64,000 nucleotides of DNA from the NCBI RefSeq assembly GCF_002777975.1, contig NZ_NGVS01000033.1, positions 434,001-498,000 of the forward strand, written 5' to 3'. This DNA comes from Shewanella carassii (GTDB lineage: Bacteria; Pseudomonadota; Gammaproteobacteria; Enterobacterales; Shewanellaceae). Positions within the stretch are counted from its first letter, which is position 1. Each line of letters begins with the position of its first letter. The position numbers were made by a program, and so were the translations under genes. The notes under the pieces were generated by a model. It saw only the letters and a list, made by a program, of their open reading frames with translations. It ran no database searches and had not been told where the DNA came from. Shown piece by piece: positions 26,030 to 34,616 of the stretch.

Positions 26030-27649
26030 TTAAGGATTCAGCGGCGCCAGCACTGAGGTCGAATCAGCCGCCTTGGAGTATTGGCTCTTGAAGCGCTCAA
26101 AGGCTTGCAGCAGCGCCGGGAAATACTGAGTGGGATCGCCGCCTTGTTTGCCATAGCGGCTGGCTTGAATCTTGGCGACGACGGCGGCCAACTCAGGTGC
26201 CAGTTTAGGCAGTTCATCGAGTGTGACGCTATGGCCCGTGATATCACTGAGTTCCAGTAGCAACGCCTGGAACACCCGGCTCAAGTCCCCTTGTTGACAA
26301 GCCTGGCTCAATCCCGGCCGGGTTTGGCTTGTTTGAGCTTGCGCCACTGTTGCCGGAGCGGTTATCGCTTGCTGTTTGCGCGCCTTTAGCCACAGCACAC
26401 AGGTGGCCAGCCACAGCGACGCAAACAGGGCGGTCAACCAAGGCCAGAAGCCTGCGCTGAGGTTTGATTCTTCCTGCGGCGGGTTGATGATGGGCTGCGG
26501 CATATCGGCCGCGGGGGCTACCTGGATAGTGCGCGCCGGCAGCAGGGCGAACTCCTGCTGCTTTAAATGCGGATTCCACCAAGGCACCTTGATCTCCGGC
26601 AGGGTATAACTCCCCGGTTTGGAGGGCACTATGGCAATGGTTTGGGTCAGCTGAGACACAAGTTGGTTGTCGCGAACGAAGGTCTTGCGCTGCGCCTTTT
26701 CCGGATAGCTCTTGAGATTGTCCGGCAAGCTCAGTTTCAGCTCCGGCAGGCTGGTTTCATCGGCATTGGATGCCAGCAGTGTCAGGTTGCGGGTAATAGG
26801 GCGACCCACTTCAAAAGTCTGCTTGTCATCCCATTCCTCTTTGAGCATCACCAGATCCGATACCAGCCAGTCGCCGTGATATTCGGCCGGGATCGGCTTG
26901 ATGCTGATCAGCATGCTGTCGCTCTGGGCCTGCATGGGGCGGCTTTCCTGGAAGGTAAACATGCCCCTTCTTGGGGTATCGACCAGCACATCTCCCGAGA
27001 AGTTGGCACCGGAAATCGCCAGCTCGCCCGGCTCATCGGCTATGATGCCGTAGCTGCGCTCTATCACCCGAAAACGGCGGCCGTTGACGATTTCACTGCT
27101 TTCTTTATCCTCGCCGAGCTGTTTTATCTGGGCACCACTGATAGAGGGGGCCGACAACACTCCACGCTGCAGCTCAACGGCCAGAAAGAGTTTTACCTTG
27201 TAGGTGAGCAGCTGGCCGACATAGGCCTCCTTGGCCGAGATACTGGTACGCAGGAACAGGTTTTTTTGCGCCTCCGGGCGGCTACCGGCCGGCATCACCT
27301 TCAATTCGATGGCATCGCTGCTGACGCCATCGATACTCAGGGCCGGAATAGTGACCTGACCTGTGGTTTTGGGGGCCAGCATCACTTGCCAGCGGGTTTC
27401 CTTGCGGGCATCAAAATTGATGATCTGGGTACTGCGACTGACGCTGGTGCGGCCGACGATAAAGTCTTTCAACAGGGCCGAGGTGTCCAGTGCCTGGGCT
27501 TCGAGTTCATCATCTGCCACCACGGACAGCATAAAGTACTCGCTTTCGGTCACGGGATTGCGATCGACCGAGGCCTGAAGCTGTGTCAGTGCCAGTGCCT
27601 TGAGCGGCAGCAGACACAGAAGCAATAGAGGAATAAGTCTAGTTACCAC
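26030..27649 (-). CDS. batD: BatD family protein
   Basis: This 539-residue envelope protein has a signal peptide (LIPLLLLCLLPLKALA), tandem beta-sandwich repeats (for example LQASVDRNPVTESEYFMLSV and LLTYKVKLFLAVELQRG), and a transmembrane helix near residue 405 (WPWLTALFASLWLATCVLWL) before a short cytoplasmic tail. It is the last gene of the MoxR-Bat operon; its GTG start overlaps the preceding stop by 7 bp. Bat proteins were linked to oxygen tolerance in Bacteroides and to envelope integrity elsewhere; the exact function in Shewanella is not established. Confidence 0.9.
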   Translation of the reverse strand: MVTRLIPLLLLCLLPLKALALTQLQASVDRNPVTESEYFMLSVVADDELEAQALDTSALLKDFIVGRTSVSRSTQIINFDARKETRWQVMLAPKTTGQVTIPALSIDGVSSDAIELKVMPAGSRPEAQKNLFLRTSISAKEAYVGQLLTYKVKLFLAVELQRGVLSAPSISGAQIKQLGEDKESSEIVNGRRFRVIERSYGIIADEPGELAISGANFSGDVLVDTPRRGMFTFQESRPMQAQSDSMLISIKPIPAEYHGDWLVSDLVMLKEEWDDKQTFEVGRPITRNLTLLASNADETSLPELKLSLPDNLKSYPEKAQRKTFVRDNQLVSQLTQTIAIVPSKPGSYTLPEIKVPWWNPHLKQQEFALLPARTIQVAPAADMPQPIINPPQEESNLSAGFWPWLTALFASLWLATCVLWLKARKQQAITAPATVAQAQTSQTRPGLSQACQQGDLSRVFQALLLELSDITGHSVTLDELPKLAPELAAVVAKIQASRYGKQGGDPTQYFPALLQAFERFKSQYSKAADSTSVLAPLNP

Positions 27650-29676
27650 TGTTCATTGTCCTTGGGTGTCTCGCCGCGCTGGCGGCGTTTTTGATACTCG
27701 AGTTGCATCTTGTTGCGCAGCAAAGTGGCCGGGTCATCCACCAATGCCTTCAGCGCCCGCTCCATTTCGGGGGGCAGGGGCTCGGTGTCATCGAGTGACG
27801 AGGCGGCAACTTGTGCCTTAACCTGATCATCGCTTTGCTCATCGTTTGGCCCTTCTTGTTGCTCGGCAAGGCTCGCCGAGTTGGCCTTGTCGGCATCAGA
27901 CTCTGAGCCATCCTGTTGACCCGCACCGTTTTGACTTGCAGCTGTGCTTGACTCATTTTGCGGCTCTTGCTCTTGCGGCAAAGCAGCCTGCATCTCAGGC
28001 TCAGAGTCTGCGCCGGTATTATCCTCGGCATTCTGCGGGTTCTGAGCGCCTTCGGCATTCTTATCAGCATCCTTCTCGGCGGCATTGTCAGCATCATTTT
28101 GCTGCGAGTCGGCAGTGGAAGGCTCGCTATTCTCTTTGTTAGCGTCTTTATCTGAGCTCTGGTGCGAGTCCTTGCTTGAGCCTTGGTCGGCTTGGCTGTC
28201 TTGACCTTGCTCTTTGTCCTGGTTTTGGCCCTGGCTGTTGTCACCTTGGGCGCTGTCCTGACTGTCCTGACCGCCTTGACTCTGGTCGTTGCCGGACTGA
28301 GAACCTTGTTGCTGTTGAGCCTTTTGTTGCTTGCGCAGTTCATCGGCTAAGACCTTATTTTCAGCAGCGTCCTGCATTTGGGGATCTTTTTTCAGCGCCT
28401 CTTGGTATCTGTTGGCGGCCTCCTCGAATTGGCCAAGCTGCATCAGGACATTGCCTTGGTTGTATAAGCCTGTGGCACTGTCATCTTGCTCGAAGGCTTG
28501 CAGCGCGCCTTGATAATCGCCTGCGCGGTAGCGGGCGCTGCCTTGCCAGGCCGGGTCAACAAACTTGTCGGCGGCAGTGGCAAAATCCTCTTGCTTGAAT
28601 GCCTGCATTCCCTGCTGATCTCGGGTTTGCCAAAGGTCATCCCAGCCGTTCGCCTGGCTAGGTGGGCAGACAAGCAGGCCAAGGCTCAAGGGCAGCAACA
28701 GTACCGGCAGGCCGCTGCGAAAGCTCAAGAGCAGCGGCAACAACAGCAAGAATGCTAGATAGGGGCCAAGGTCGACCCAGGTATCGCCGGCAAGATCTGT
28801 TTCTGTGGCATCCGAGCTGGTGGCGAGCCACTGCACCAGCGTTTGCAGATCCTTGCCGTCGTTGCTGTAGGGCACCAAAATGCCGTTCCCGGCACTCGCC
28901 AGCTCGCTGAGCATGCCAAAGTCGGTGGCCGGCACTACCACTTCATTTCGGCTGTCCTTGAGCAGTTGCCCATCCGGCAGCCTTATCGGTGCCCCTTGGG
29001 ATGAACCTATCGCCAGAATGCCCAAGCGGTAGTGACTGCCCTCAATCGCCTGTTTGGCGGCATTGAGCTGACGGCTGCCGACGCCATCTGTCATCAAGAT
29101 GATATCGCCCTGCAGGTGGCCGCCCTGGCTGAGCAGCTCCTTGGCTTTCTCCAGCGCCGCGGCCAAATTGGAGCCGCGTACCGGCATGATGACCGGGCTC
29201 AGGGTTGGCAACAGATTGAGCAGGGTGTTGCGATCCCGGGTCAAGGGACTGATGACAAAGGCGTCACCCGCGTAGGCCAGCAGCGCGGTTTCCCCCTCAT
29301 TGAGTTGCTCCAGCAGATCCGTGGCGCGGAACCTGGCCTGGGTCAAACGGTTGGGGGCGGCGTCAGTGGCATACATGGACAAAGACATATCCATCACCAG
29401 CACCCGTCCTGTGCTGCTGGCAAATACCGGCAGGGGTTTCTTGTAAAGCGCCGGGCCGCTTAAGGCCAGTACTGCCACTAACCAGGCCAGACCAAGCCAG
29501 GGCAGGCGGTTTCGGCGGCTTTTGCTGCCTTGGGTCAACAGCAGTGGCGCCAGATGCGGCGCAATATAACGATCCCAGTCAGATTGGCCCGCTTGACGGC
29601 GACTTTGCAGCACTAACAGCAATGCCAGTGGCACTAAGGCCCACAGCCATTCGGGACGGATAAAGTGCAAACTCAT
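27643..29676 (-). CDS. BatB-BatC fusion: VWA domain plus TPR and acidic Gln/Ser/Asp-rich tail
   Basis: One 677-residue polypeptide combines BatB and BatC. Two N-terminal helices (WLWALVPLALLLVLQ; LPWLGLAWLVAVLALSGPALY) precede a von Willebrand A domain with MIDAS motif VLVMDMSLSM and IILMTDGVGS. A third helical pair near residues 310-345 follows, then TPR repeats (SARYRAGDYQGALQAFEQ, GLYNQGNVLMQLGQFEEAA), and from about residue 455 a long acidic low-complexity region of Gln, Ser, Asp, Asn and Glu before a short conserved-looking end. The ATG at 29676 has GGAGG 6 bases upstream and overlaps the BatA stop by 4 bp. The VWA part probably faces the periplasm, where it pairs with BatA. Confidence 0.9.
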   Translation of the reverse strand: MSLHFIRPEWLWALVPLALLLVLQSRRQAGQSDWDRYIAPHLAPLLLTQGSKSRRNRLPWLGLAWLVAVLALSGPALYKKPLPVFASSTGRVLVMDMSLSMYATDAAPNRLTQARFRATDLLEQLNEGETALLAYAGDAFVISPLTRDRNTLLNLLPTLSPVIMPVRGSNLAAALEKAKELLSQGGHLQGDIILMTDGVGSRQLNAAKQAIEGSHYRLGILAIGSSQGAPIRLPDGQLLKDSRNEVVVPATDFGMLSELASAGNGILVPYSNDGKDLQTLVQWLATSSDATETDLAGDTWVDLGPYLAFLLLLPLLLSFRSGLPVLLLPLSLGLLVCPPSQANGWDDLWQTRDQQGMQAFKQEDFATAADKFVDPAWQGSARYRAGDYQGALQAFEQDDSATGLYNQGNVLMQLGQFEEAANRYQEALKKDPQMQDAAENKVLADELRKQQKAQQQQGSQSGNDQSQGGQDSQDSAQGDNSQGQNQDKEQGQDSQADQGSSKDSHQSSDKDANKENSEPSTADSQQNDADNAAEKDADKNAEGAQNPQNAEDNTGADSEPEMQAALPQEQEPQNESSTAASQNGAGQQDGSESDADKANSASLAEQQEGPNDEQSDDQVKAQVAASSLDDTEPLPPEMERALKALVDDPATLLRNKMQLEYQKRRQRGETPKDNEQW

Positions 29677-30662
29677 GATTTCCTCCCCCAAGGCCTTGGC
29701 CAGACGCTGAGCAACAGGCTTTGCAGCTGCAATAGTACGCTTAGCGCCAGCGCAAGTCCCAGCGGCCAGTAAAACAGCTCGGATTGCGGCCGGTAACTGA
29801 GGGCGTCACGGCTGACGGGCTCCAGCTTGTCGATTTCCTGATAGATCTGCTCTAGTTCTTCGGTATTTCGGGCACGGAAATAACGCCCCTTGGTGGCATC
29901 GCTTATCCGTTGCAGCTGGGCTTCATCCAGATCCATCGAGGGGTTGACCCGCTCACGGCCAAACAGGGTGCGACGCTCCATCACATCGGCGCCCACACCT
30001 ATGGTGTAGATGGTGATGCCGCGCTTGGCGGCAATGGCGGCGGCCTGATCCGGCACTATGCTACCGGCATTGTTGGAGCCGTCGGTCAAGAGCACCAACA
30101 CCCGGTTGCTGTCTTTCACCTTATCGAAGCGTTTTACCGCCAGGGCAATGGCATCGCCAATGGCGGTCTGTTTGCCCACCAGGCCGATTTGGGCTTCCTT
30201 GAGATACTGAGCCACAGAGCGTCTGTCCTGAGTCAGTGGCGCCTGCAGGTAGGCGGCATCGGCAAACAATATCAGGCCGATACGATCGCCGGCGCGGCGC
30301 TCGATAAAGTCGCTGACCACTTTCTGGATCAGGGTGAATCTGTCTACCGCTTTGCCATCGAGCACCATGTCTTCAATCTGCATACTGCCGGAGAGATCCA
30401 CCGCCAGCATCAGGTCCCGCCCCTCTGTGGGCAGCTCTATGGGATCGCCAAGCCACTGTGGCCGGGCGATGGCCAAAAGCAACAGGCACCACAGCAGCCA
30501 GAGACTCAAGGGCGCTCTGCGTTTGCTTTGTTGCTGCTCGCGGGCATGGGCATCGACGCCGGGCAGTTGCAGTTGACCACCGCTGTTGACGGCGGGGCGA
30601 TAGGCAAGCAGCAGCGGCAATGGAATAAGCAGCAGTAACCAGGGCCAATGGAGGGTCAGCAT
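29673..30662 (-). CDS. batA: BatA family VWA-domain membrane protein
   Basis: This 329-residue protein has hydrophobic N-terminal helices (LLLLIPLPLLLAYRP; APLSLWLLWCLLLLAIARP), a VWA domain with intact metal-site motifs LMLAVDLSGSMQ and VLVLLTDGSNNAG, and a C-terminal helix. The domain should bind Mg2+ and a partner protein. In the operon it sits between DUF4381 and BatB-C, overlapping both (7 bp and 4 bp). MoxR-type ATPases are thought to act on VWA proteins as chaperones, which is the likely relationship here. Confidence 0.9.
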   Translation of the reverse strand: MLTLHWPWLLLLIPLPLLLAYRPAVNSGGQLQLPGVDAHAREQQQSKRRAPLSLWLLWCLLLLAIARPQWLGDPIELPTEGRDLMLAVDLSGSMQIEDMVLDGKAVDRFTLIQKVVSDFIERRAGDRIGLILFADAAYLQAPLTQDRRSVAQYLKEAQIGLVGKQTAIGDAIALAVKRFDKVKDSNRVLVLLTDGSNNAGSIVPDQAAAIAAKRGITIYTIGVGADVMERRTLFGRERVNPSMDLDEAQLQRISDATKGRYFRARNTEELEQIYQEIDKLEPVSRDALSYRPQSELFYWPLGLALALSVLLQLQSLLLSVWPRPWGRKS

Positions 30663-31159
30663 CTTGGTTTACCTCCCTTGGCAAAGTGTTTCGGTGCGCA
30701 CTTGAGCCAGCAAACACAAAGCGCCCGCAACTCGGCAGGGGCTGCGCTCGGTTGACCACTGTATTGATTTTCGAGCAAAGAGGCGAAGCGCCCACGCAGC
30801 TTGGCTGGCAGTGCGTTATCCAGATACTCGGCCCAGGGTTTACCGCTGAGTCCGGCCACCTGGGCACGCTCACCATAACTGATGGCGGTGCGTTTCAACA
30901 ATGCGCTCATCTTGGATAGCAGCTCCGGGTCCTGGTCCTGCAGCTGTGTCAGTTCAGTCATGGCGGCTTGAGCCACCGCCTTGTGAGCCTTGGCTGCCTG
31001 CAGGCGCCGATAGCCAAAGAATACCGCGGCGCCAAGCAGTAACAAGGCCAGCAGCATCAGCAGCCAAATACCGGGAGCCGGAGGCCAAAAGGGCACCTCG
31101 GCCGGCAGTTGAATATCCTTGAGCGCACTCAGCGCCGGATTGGCTTGATTGGGATTCAT
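30656..31159 (-). CDS. DUF4381 domain membrane protein of the Bat operon
   Basis: This 167-residue protein has one transmembrane helix (PGIWLLMLLALLLLGAAVFFGY, about residues 27-48) and a cytoplasmic helical domain with LLKRTAISYGERAQVAGLSG and WAEYLD, as in DUF4381 proteins encoded in MoxR/Bat operons. It overlaps its neighbours by 4 and 7 bp. Its biochemical role is unknown; from its place it is probably an accessory part of a BatAB membrane complex. Confidence 0.85.
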   Translation of the reverse strand: MNPNQANPALSALKDIQLPAEVPFWPPAPGIWLLMLLALLLLGAAVFFGYRRLQAAKAHKAVAQAAMTELTQLQDQDPELLSKMSALLKRTAISYGERAQVAGLSGKPWAEYLDNALPAKLRGRFASLLENQYSGQPSAAPAELRALCVCWLKCAPKHFAKGGKPRC

Positions 31160-32100
31160 CTTAACAGTGTCAATTGTTGATTGAGGCGCCGGCCGGCATC
31201 CAGAGTGCGAACCGGGACCTTGAGTTGTTGCATCAGGGTATCAAACTGCGCCAGGTTGGCGCGCTGACGACCGAGCCAGGCATCATAACCGCTGCGATCC
31301 AGGATCAGGCTGCGGCCCGACTCCCGTACCGGCAGGGCAAACTGCCGCGGCAGCTCGAGTGTGCCTTGGCGCATGGGATCTGTTACCACAAAGGCCGCCA
31401 GCTCGCAGTGGCGTTTGAGTTCCGACAGCGCCTGCTGACATTCGCTGCCAAAACCGTTGCCGTCTGTGATTATCCAGATAAGGGAGCCGGGTTTGGCCAG
31501 TCGTGCCAGACGCTGACAGGCCTGGAGCATTAACGCCTGACCATCTTCATGGGGGCTGTCCAGCGCTTCGAGCTGCGACTTGTGTACCGCCACCAGCGCC
31601 GATATCAGTGCCAGGATCCCCTGGTTGCGTGCTCTTGGCTTAAGCTCTCTGTGGGCGCTATCGCCCACCACCAGCGCGCCGAGACGGTCGCCCTGCATGA
31701 TGGCATTCCAGCCCAAGGTCGCCGCCAGATGCGCCGCCTGTACCGACTGCAATAATAGCTGGGAGCCGAAATAGAGGCTGTGCTTCATATCCACCAACAG
31801 CAGAATAGGGCGCTCACGCTCCTCGACAAACAGCTTGGTATGCGCCTTGCCGGTGCGGGCGGTGACCCGCCAATCTATGGTGCGGACATCATCGCCCTGT
31901 TGATAGTGGCGCACTTCGGCAAATTCCATGCCGCGGCCCTTGACCAGGCTGGCTCTATGACCGGCCATGGCCGCACGGGCTTTTCCCTGCCGGTCACCCA
32001 GAGCGCGGGCGATATTCTGGCAGGCAAGCAGCTCGGCCTCACACAGGTGGAGGCCGTCGGCAAACAGTGGCAGCGAAGAGTCTGTTGCTGCGGCTTTCAT
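31156..32100 (-). CDS. DUF58 domain protein
   Basis: This soluble 314-residue protein contains the DUF58 hallmark EFAEVRHYQQGDDVRTIDWR followed by VTARTGKAHTKLFVEERERPILLLVD. The second half has a VWA-like fold (LIWIITDGNGFGSE). Its ATG shares one base with the MoxR stop (TGATG) and its end overlaps DUF4381 by 4 bp. DUF58 proteins accompany MoxR ATPases almost universally and are believed to be partners or substrates; no enzymatic role is known. Confidence 0.9.
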   Translation of the reverse strand: MKAAATDSSLPLFADGLHLCEAELLACQNIARALGDRQGKARAAMAGHRASLVKGRGMEFAEVRHYQQGDDVRTIDWRVTARTGKAHTKLFVEERERPILLLVDMKHSLYFGSQLLLQSVQAAHLAATLGWNAIMQGDRLGALVVGDSAHRELKPRARNQGILALISALVAVHKSQLEALDSPHEDGQALMLQACQRLARLAKPGSLIWIITDGNGFGSECQQALSELKRHCELAAFVVTDPMRQGTLELPRQFALPVRESGRSLILDRSGYDAWLGRQRANLAQFDTLMQQLKVPVRTLDAGRRLNQQLTLLR

Positions 32101-33056
32101 CAGGGAACGGCCACCTGATTGAGCACATGGTCAATCACCTGATCGCGGCTGACCCCTTCGGCCTGCGCCTGATAACTCAGCAGCAAGCGGTGGCGCAGTA
32201 CATTGGGCACCACGGCTTGAATATCTTCAGGGGAGACAAAGTCACGCTGATACAACCATGCACGGGCGCGGGCGCAGCGCTCGATGGATTGGGTCGCCCG
32301 CGGGCTGACGCCGTATTCCAGCCACTTGGCAAGCTGGTCGCTGTAGCGCTGAGGCTGACGGGTCGCCATCACCAAGTCGACAATATAACGCTCCAGCGGC
32401 TCGGCCAGATACAGTTCCAGCGCTTGCTCCCGGGCGAGGAATACTTCCTGCTGGCCTATGGGAGTGACTTTCTCCATGCCGTGGGTCTTGGCTTCGCTGC
32501 GGGACAAACGCAGGATCTCAAGTTCAGTGTCTGCCTCCGGGTAATCCAGATTCAGGTGCATCAGGAAGCGATCAAGCTGGGCTTCCGGTAGCGGGTAGGT
32601 GCCCTCGTTTTCCAGCGGGTTTTGGGTTGCCATCACTAAAAACAGCGGCGGTAACTTGTAGGAGTGTTTGCCCACCGTCACCTGGCCTTCGGCCATGGCT
32701 TCCAAAAGGGCCGACTGCACCTTGGCCGGGGCGCGGTTGATTTCATCCGCCAGAATAAGGTTGTGAAATATCGGCCCGGCCTCAAATTCAAAGGTCGCGG
32801 TTTGGGCGCGATAGATGTCGGTGCCGGTCAAATCGGCCGGCAGCAGGTCCGGGGTAAACTGAATGCGATGAAAGTCGCCCTCAATGCCATCACACAGCGC
32901 TTTAACGGCCCGGGTCTTGGCCAGCCCAGGTGGTCCTTCCACTAACAGGTGGCCATCGGCTATCAGAGCGATAAGCAGGTTTTCGGTCAAAATTGGCTGA
33001 CCTATGATCACTTGATCCAGATAGGTCCGCAGTGCATGAAATCGACTCAAAGGCAT
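32100..33056 (-). CDS. MoxR family AAA+ ATPase
   Basis: This 318-residue cytoplasmic ATPase has Walker A GPPGLAKT near residue 40, Walker B LILADEINRAPAKVQSALLE, sensor 1 MATQNPLENEGTYPLPEAQL and an arginine-finger region QLDRFLMHL. It is the first gene of the six-gene Bat operon (MoxR, DUF58, DUF4381, BatA, BatB-C, BatD). MoxR ATPases are thought to help assemble or load metal ions into VWA proteins. The gene is divergent from fadI across a 243-bp gap. Confidence 0.93.
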   Translation of the reverse strand: MPLSRFHALRTYLDQVIIGQPILTENLLIALIADGHLLVEGPPGLAKTRAVKALCDGIEGDFHRIQFTPDLLPADLTGTDIYRAQTATFEFEAGPIFHNLILADEINRAPAKVQSALLEAMAEGQVTVGKHSYKLPPLFLVMATQNPLENEGTYPLPEAQLDRFLMHLNLDYPEADTELEILRLSRSEAKTHGMEKVTPIGQQEVFLAREQALELYLAEPLERYIVDLVMATRQPQRYSDQLAKWLEYGVSPRATQSIERCARARAWLYQRDFVSPEDIQAVVPNVLRHRLLLSYQAQAEGVSRDQVIDHVLNQVAVP

Positions 33057-33142
33057 GATGCTACTCGTTTTATTTTAAGGCCCAACTATAGACAGCGGTT
33101 ATGGTAAAGAATTCCCTGCGCCCTTGGCTAGTGTTAAAAAAA

Positions 33143-33156
33143 CAAACAAGTGTTTA
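33143..33156. promoter_or_regulatory. PsrA-type palindrome upstream of fadI
   Basis: CAAACAAGTGTTTA contains the AAAC-N4-GTTT palindrome typical of PsrA sites, which control fatty-acid degradation genes in Pseudomonas and Shewanella. It lies about 145 bp upstream of fadI and about 90 bp upstream of the divergent moxR start. The match is by consensus only. Confidence 0.5.
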
Positions 33157-33194
33157 AAACCGGCCAACAAGAAGTTAGAATCAGATCACACTTT

Positions 33195-33211
33195 TAATGG
33201 TCAGACCTGTT
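33195..33211. promoter_or_regulatory. FadR-type operator upstream of fadI
   Basis: TAATGGTCAGACCTGTT matches the FadR core TGGTCnGACCnGTT closely and lies 89 bp before fadI. Confidence 0.65.
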
Positions 33212-33299
33212 TAGGGCAGTACGGGTCTCTTATGGAAAAACAATAAAGCGCAGTGTCAGGGCCATTTTCGGCGTGTGCTGCTTAATAAGAGGGTGACAA

Positions 33300-34610
33300 A
33301 TGAGTGACAGACAACAGGTAACCAATGCCAGGGGCGAGCGGATTGCCATAGTGGCCGGTCTGCGTACCCCGTTTGCCAAACAGGCGACGGCGTTTCACGG
33401 CGTATCGGCGCTGGATATGGGCAAGATGGTGGTCAATGAGCTGCTCAGTCGCAGTGAATTGGACCCCAAGCTGATTGAGCAGCTTGTCTACGGCCAGGTC
33501 GTACAGATGCCGGCCGCGCCCAATATTGCCCGTGAAATTGTTCTGGGTACCGGCATGAATTTGCACACAGATGCCTATAGTGTTACCCGTGCCTGTGCCA
33601 CCAGTTTTCAGTCCACTGTCAATATTGCCGAGTCGATCATGACGGGCAATATCGAAATAGGCATAGCCGGGGGCTCGGATTCCTCCTCTGTGCTGCCTAT
33701 CGGGGTGTCCCGCAAGTTGGCCCATGCCTTGGTCGATCTCAACAAGGCCCGTACCCTGGGACAGAAGTGGAACATAGTTCGCCGTCTGGGGTTTAAAGAT
33801 CTCTTGCCTGTGCCGCCTGCTGTGGCCGAATATTCCACCGGCCTGTCCATGGGGCAAACCGCCGAGCAGATGGCCAAGAGCCACGGCATCAGCCGCGCCG
33901 ATCAGGATGCGCTGGCCCACCGCTCTCATACCCTGGCGAGCCAGAGCTGGAATGAAGGCAAGCTCAAGGATGAAGTCATGGTGGCTCATGTGCCGCCCTA
34001 CAAGAGTTTTATCGAGCGTGACAACAATATCCGCGACAACTCCTCCCTTGAGTCTTACGCCAAACTCAGACCCGTATTCGACCGCAAGCACGGCAGTGTC
34101 ACCGCCGCCAACAGTACCCCGCTGACCGATGGCGCCTCGGCGGTGATCCTGATGAGCGAAGGTCGAGCCAAGGCCCTGGGTTACACCCCCATTGGCTATA
34201 TCAAGAGCTATGCCTTCAGCGCCATAGATGTTTGGGAGGACATGCTGATGGGGCCATCCTACGCCACGCCACTGGCGTTGAAACGCGCCGGTATGCAGCT
34301 CGAAGATCTGACCCTGATAGAGATGCACGAAGCCTTTGCCGCCCAGACTTTGGCCAATATGAAGATGTTTGCCTCGAAGAAGTTTGCCGAGGAAAAACTC
34401 GGTCAGAGCCGCGCCATTGGTGAAATCGATATGAGCAAGTTCAACGTGCTCGGCGGCTCGCTGGCCTATGGCCATCCGTTTGCGGCCACGGGTACTCGCT
34501 TGATCACCCAAGTGTGTAATGAACTGAAGCGCCGCGGTGGCGGTACGGGGCTGACAACCGCCTGTGCGGCCGGTGGTCTGGGTGTGGCAATGATAGTGGA
34601 AGTGGAGTAA
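33300..34610 (+). CDS. fadI: 3-ketoacyl-CoA thiolase, beta subunit of the fatty-acid oxidation complex
   Basis: This thiolase of 436 residues cleaves 3-ketoacyl-CoA with CoA in the last step of beta-oxidation. The reactive Cys lies in SVTRACATSFQST near residue 100, the GHPFAATGTR motif (catalytic His) near residue 393, and CAAGGLGVAMIVE with the second Cys at the end. Its length and the partner gene match FadI of the FadIJ complex rather than FadA. fadJ begins 6 bp later. AGAGGG precedes the ATG, and FadR- and PsrA-type sites lie upstream. Confidence 0.95.
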   Translation: MSDRQQVTNARGERIAIVAGLRTPFAKQATAFHGVSALDMGKMVVNELLSRSELDPKLIEQLVYGQVVQMPAAPNIAREIVLGTGMNLHTDAYSVTRACATSFQSTVNIAESIMTGNIEIGIAGGSDSSSVLPIGVSRKLAHALVDLNKARTLGQKWNIVRRLGFKDLLPVPPAVAEYSTGLSMGQTAEQMAKSHGISRADQDALAHRSHTLASQSWNEGKLKDEVMVAHVPPYKSFIERDNNIRDNSSLESYAKLRPVFDRKHGSVTAANSTPLTDGASAVILMSEGRAKALGYTPIGYIKSYAFSAIDVWEDMLMGPSYATPLALKRAGMQLEDLTLIEMHEAFAAQTLANMKMFASKKFAEEKLGQSRAIGEIDMSKFNVLGGSLAYGHPFAATGTRLITQVCNELKRRGGGTGLTTACAAGGLGVAMIVEVE

Positions 34611-34616
34611 TTGCAG

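Noticed and set aside
26567..27628. A 353-codon open frame antisense to batD
   Set aside because: It is a shadow of the batD frame.
33282..34511. A 409-codon open frame antisense to fadI
   Set aside because: It lies opposite a strongly recognised thiolase; the product is a His/Gly-rich antisense shadow.
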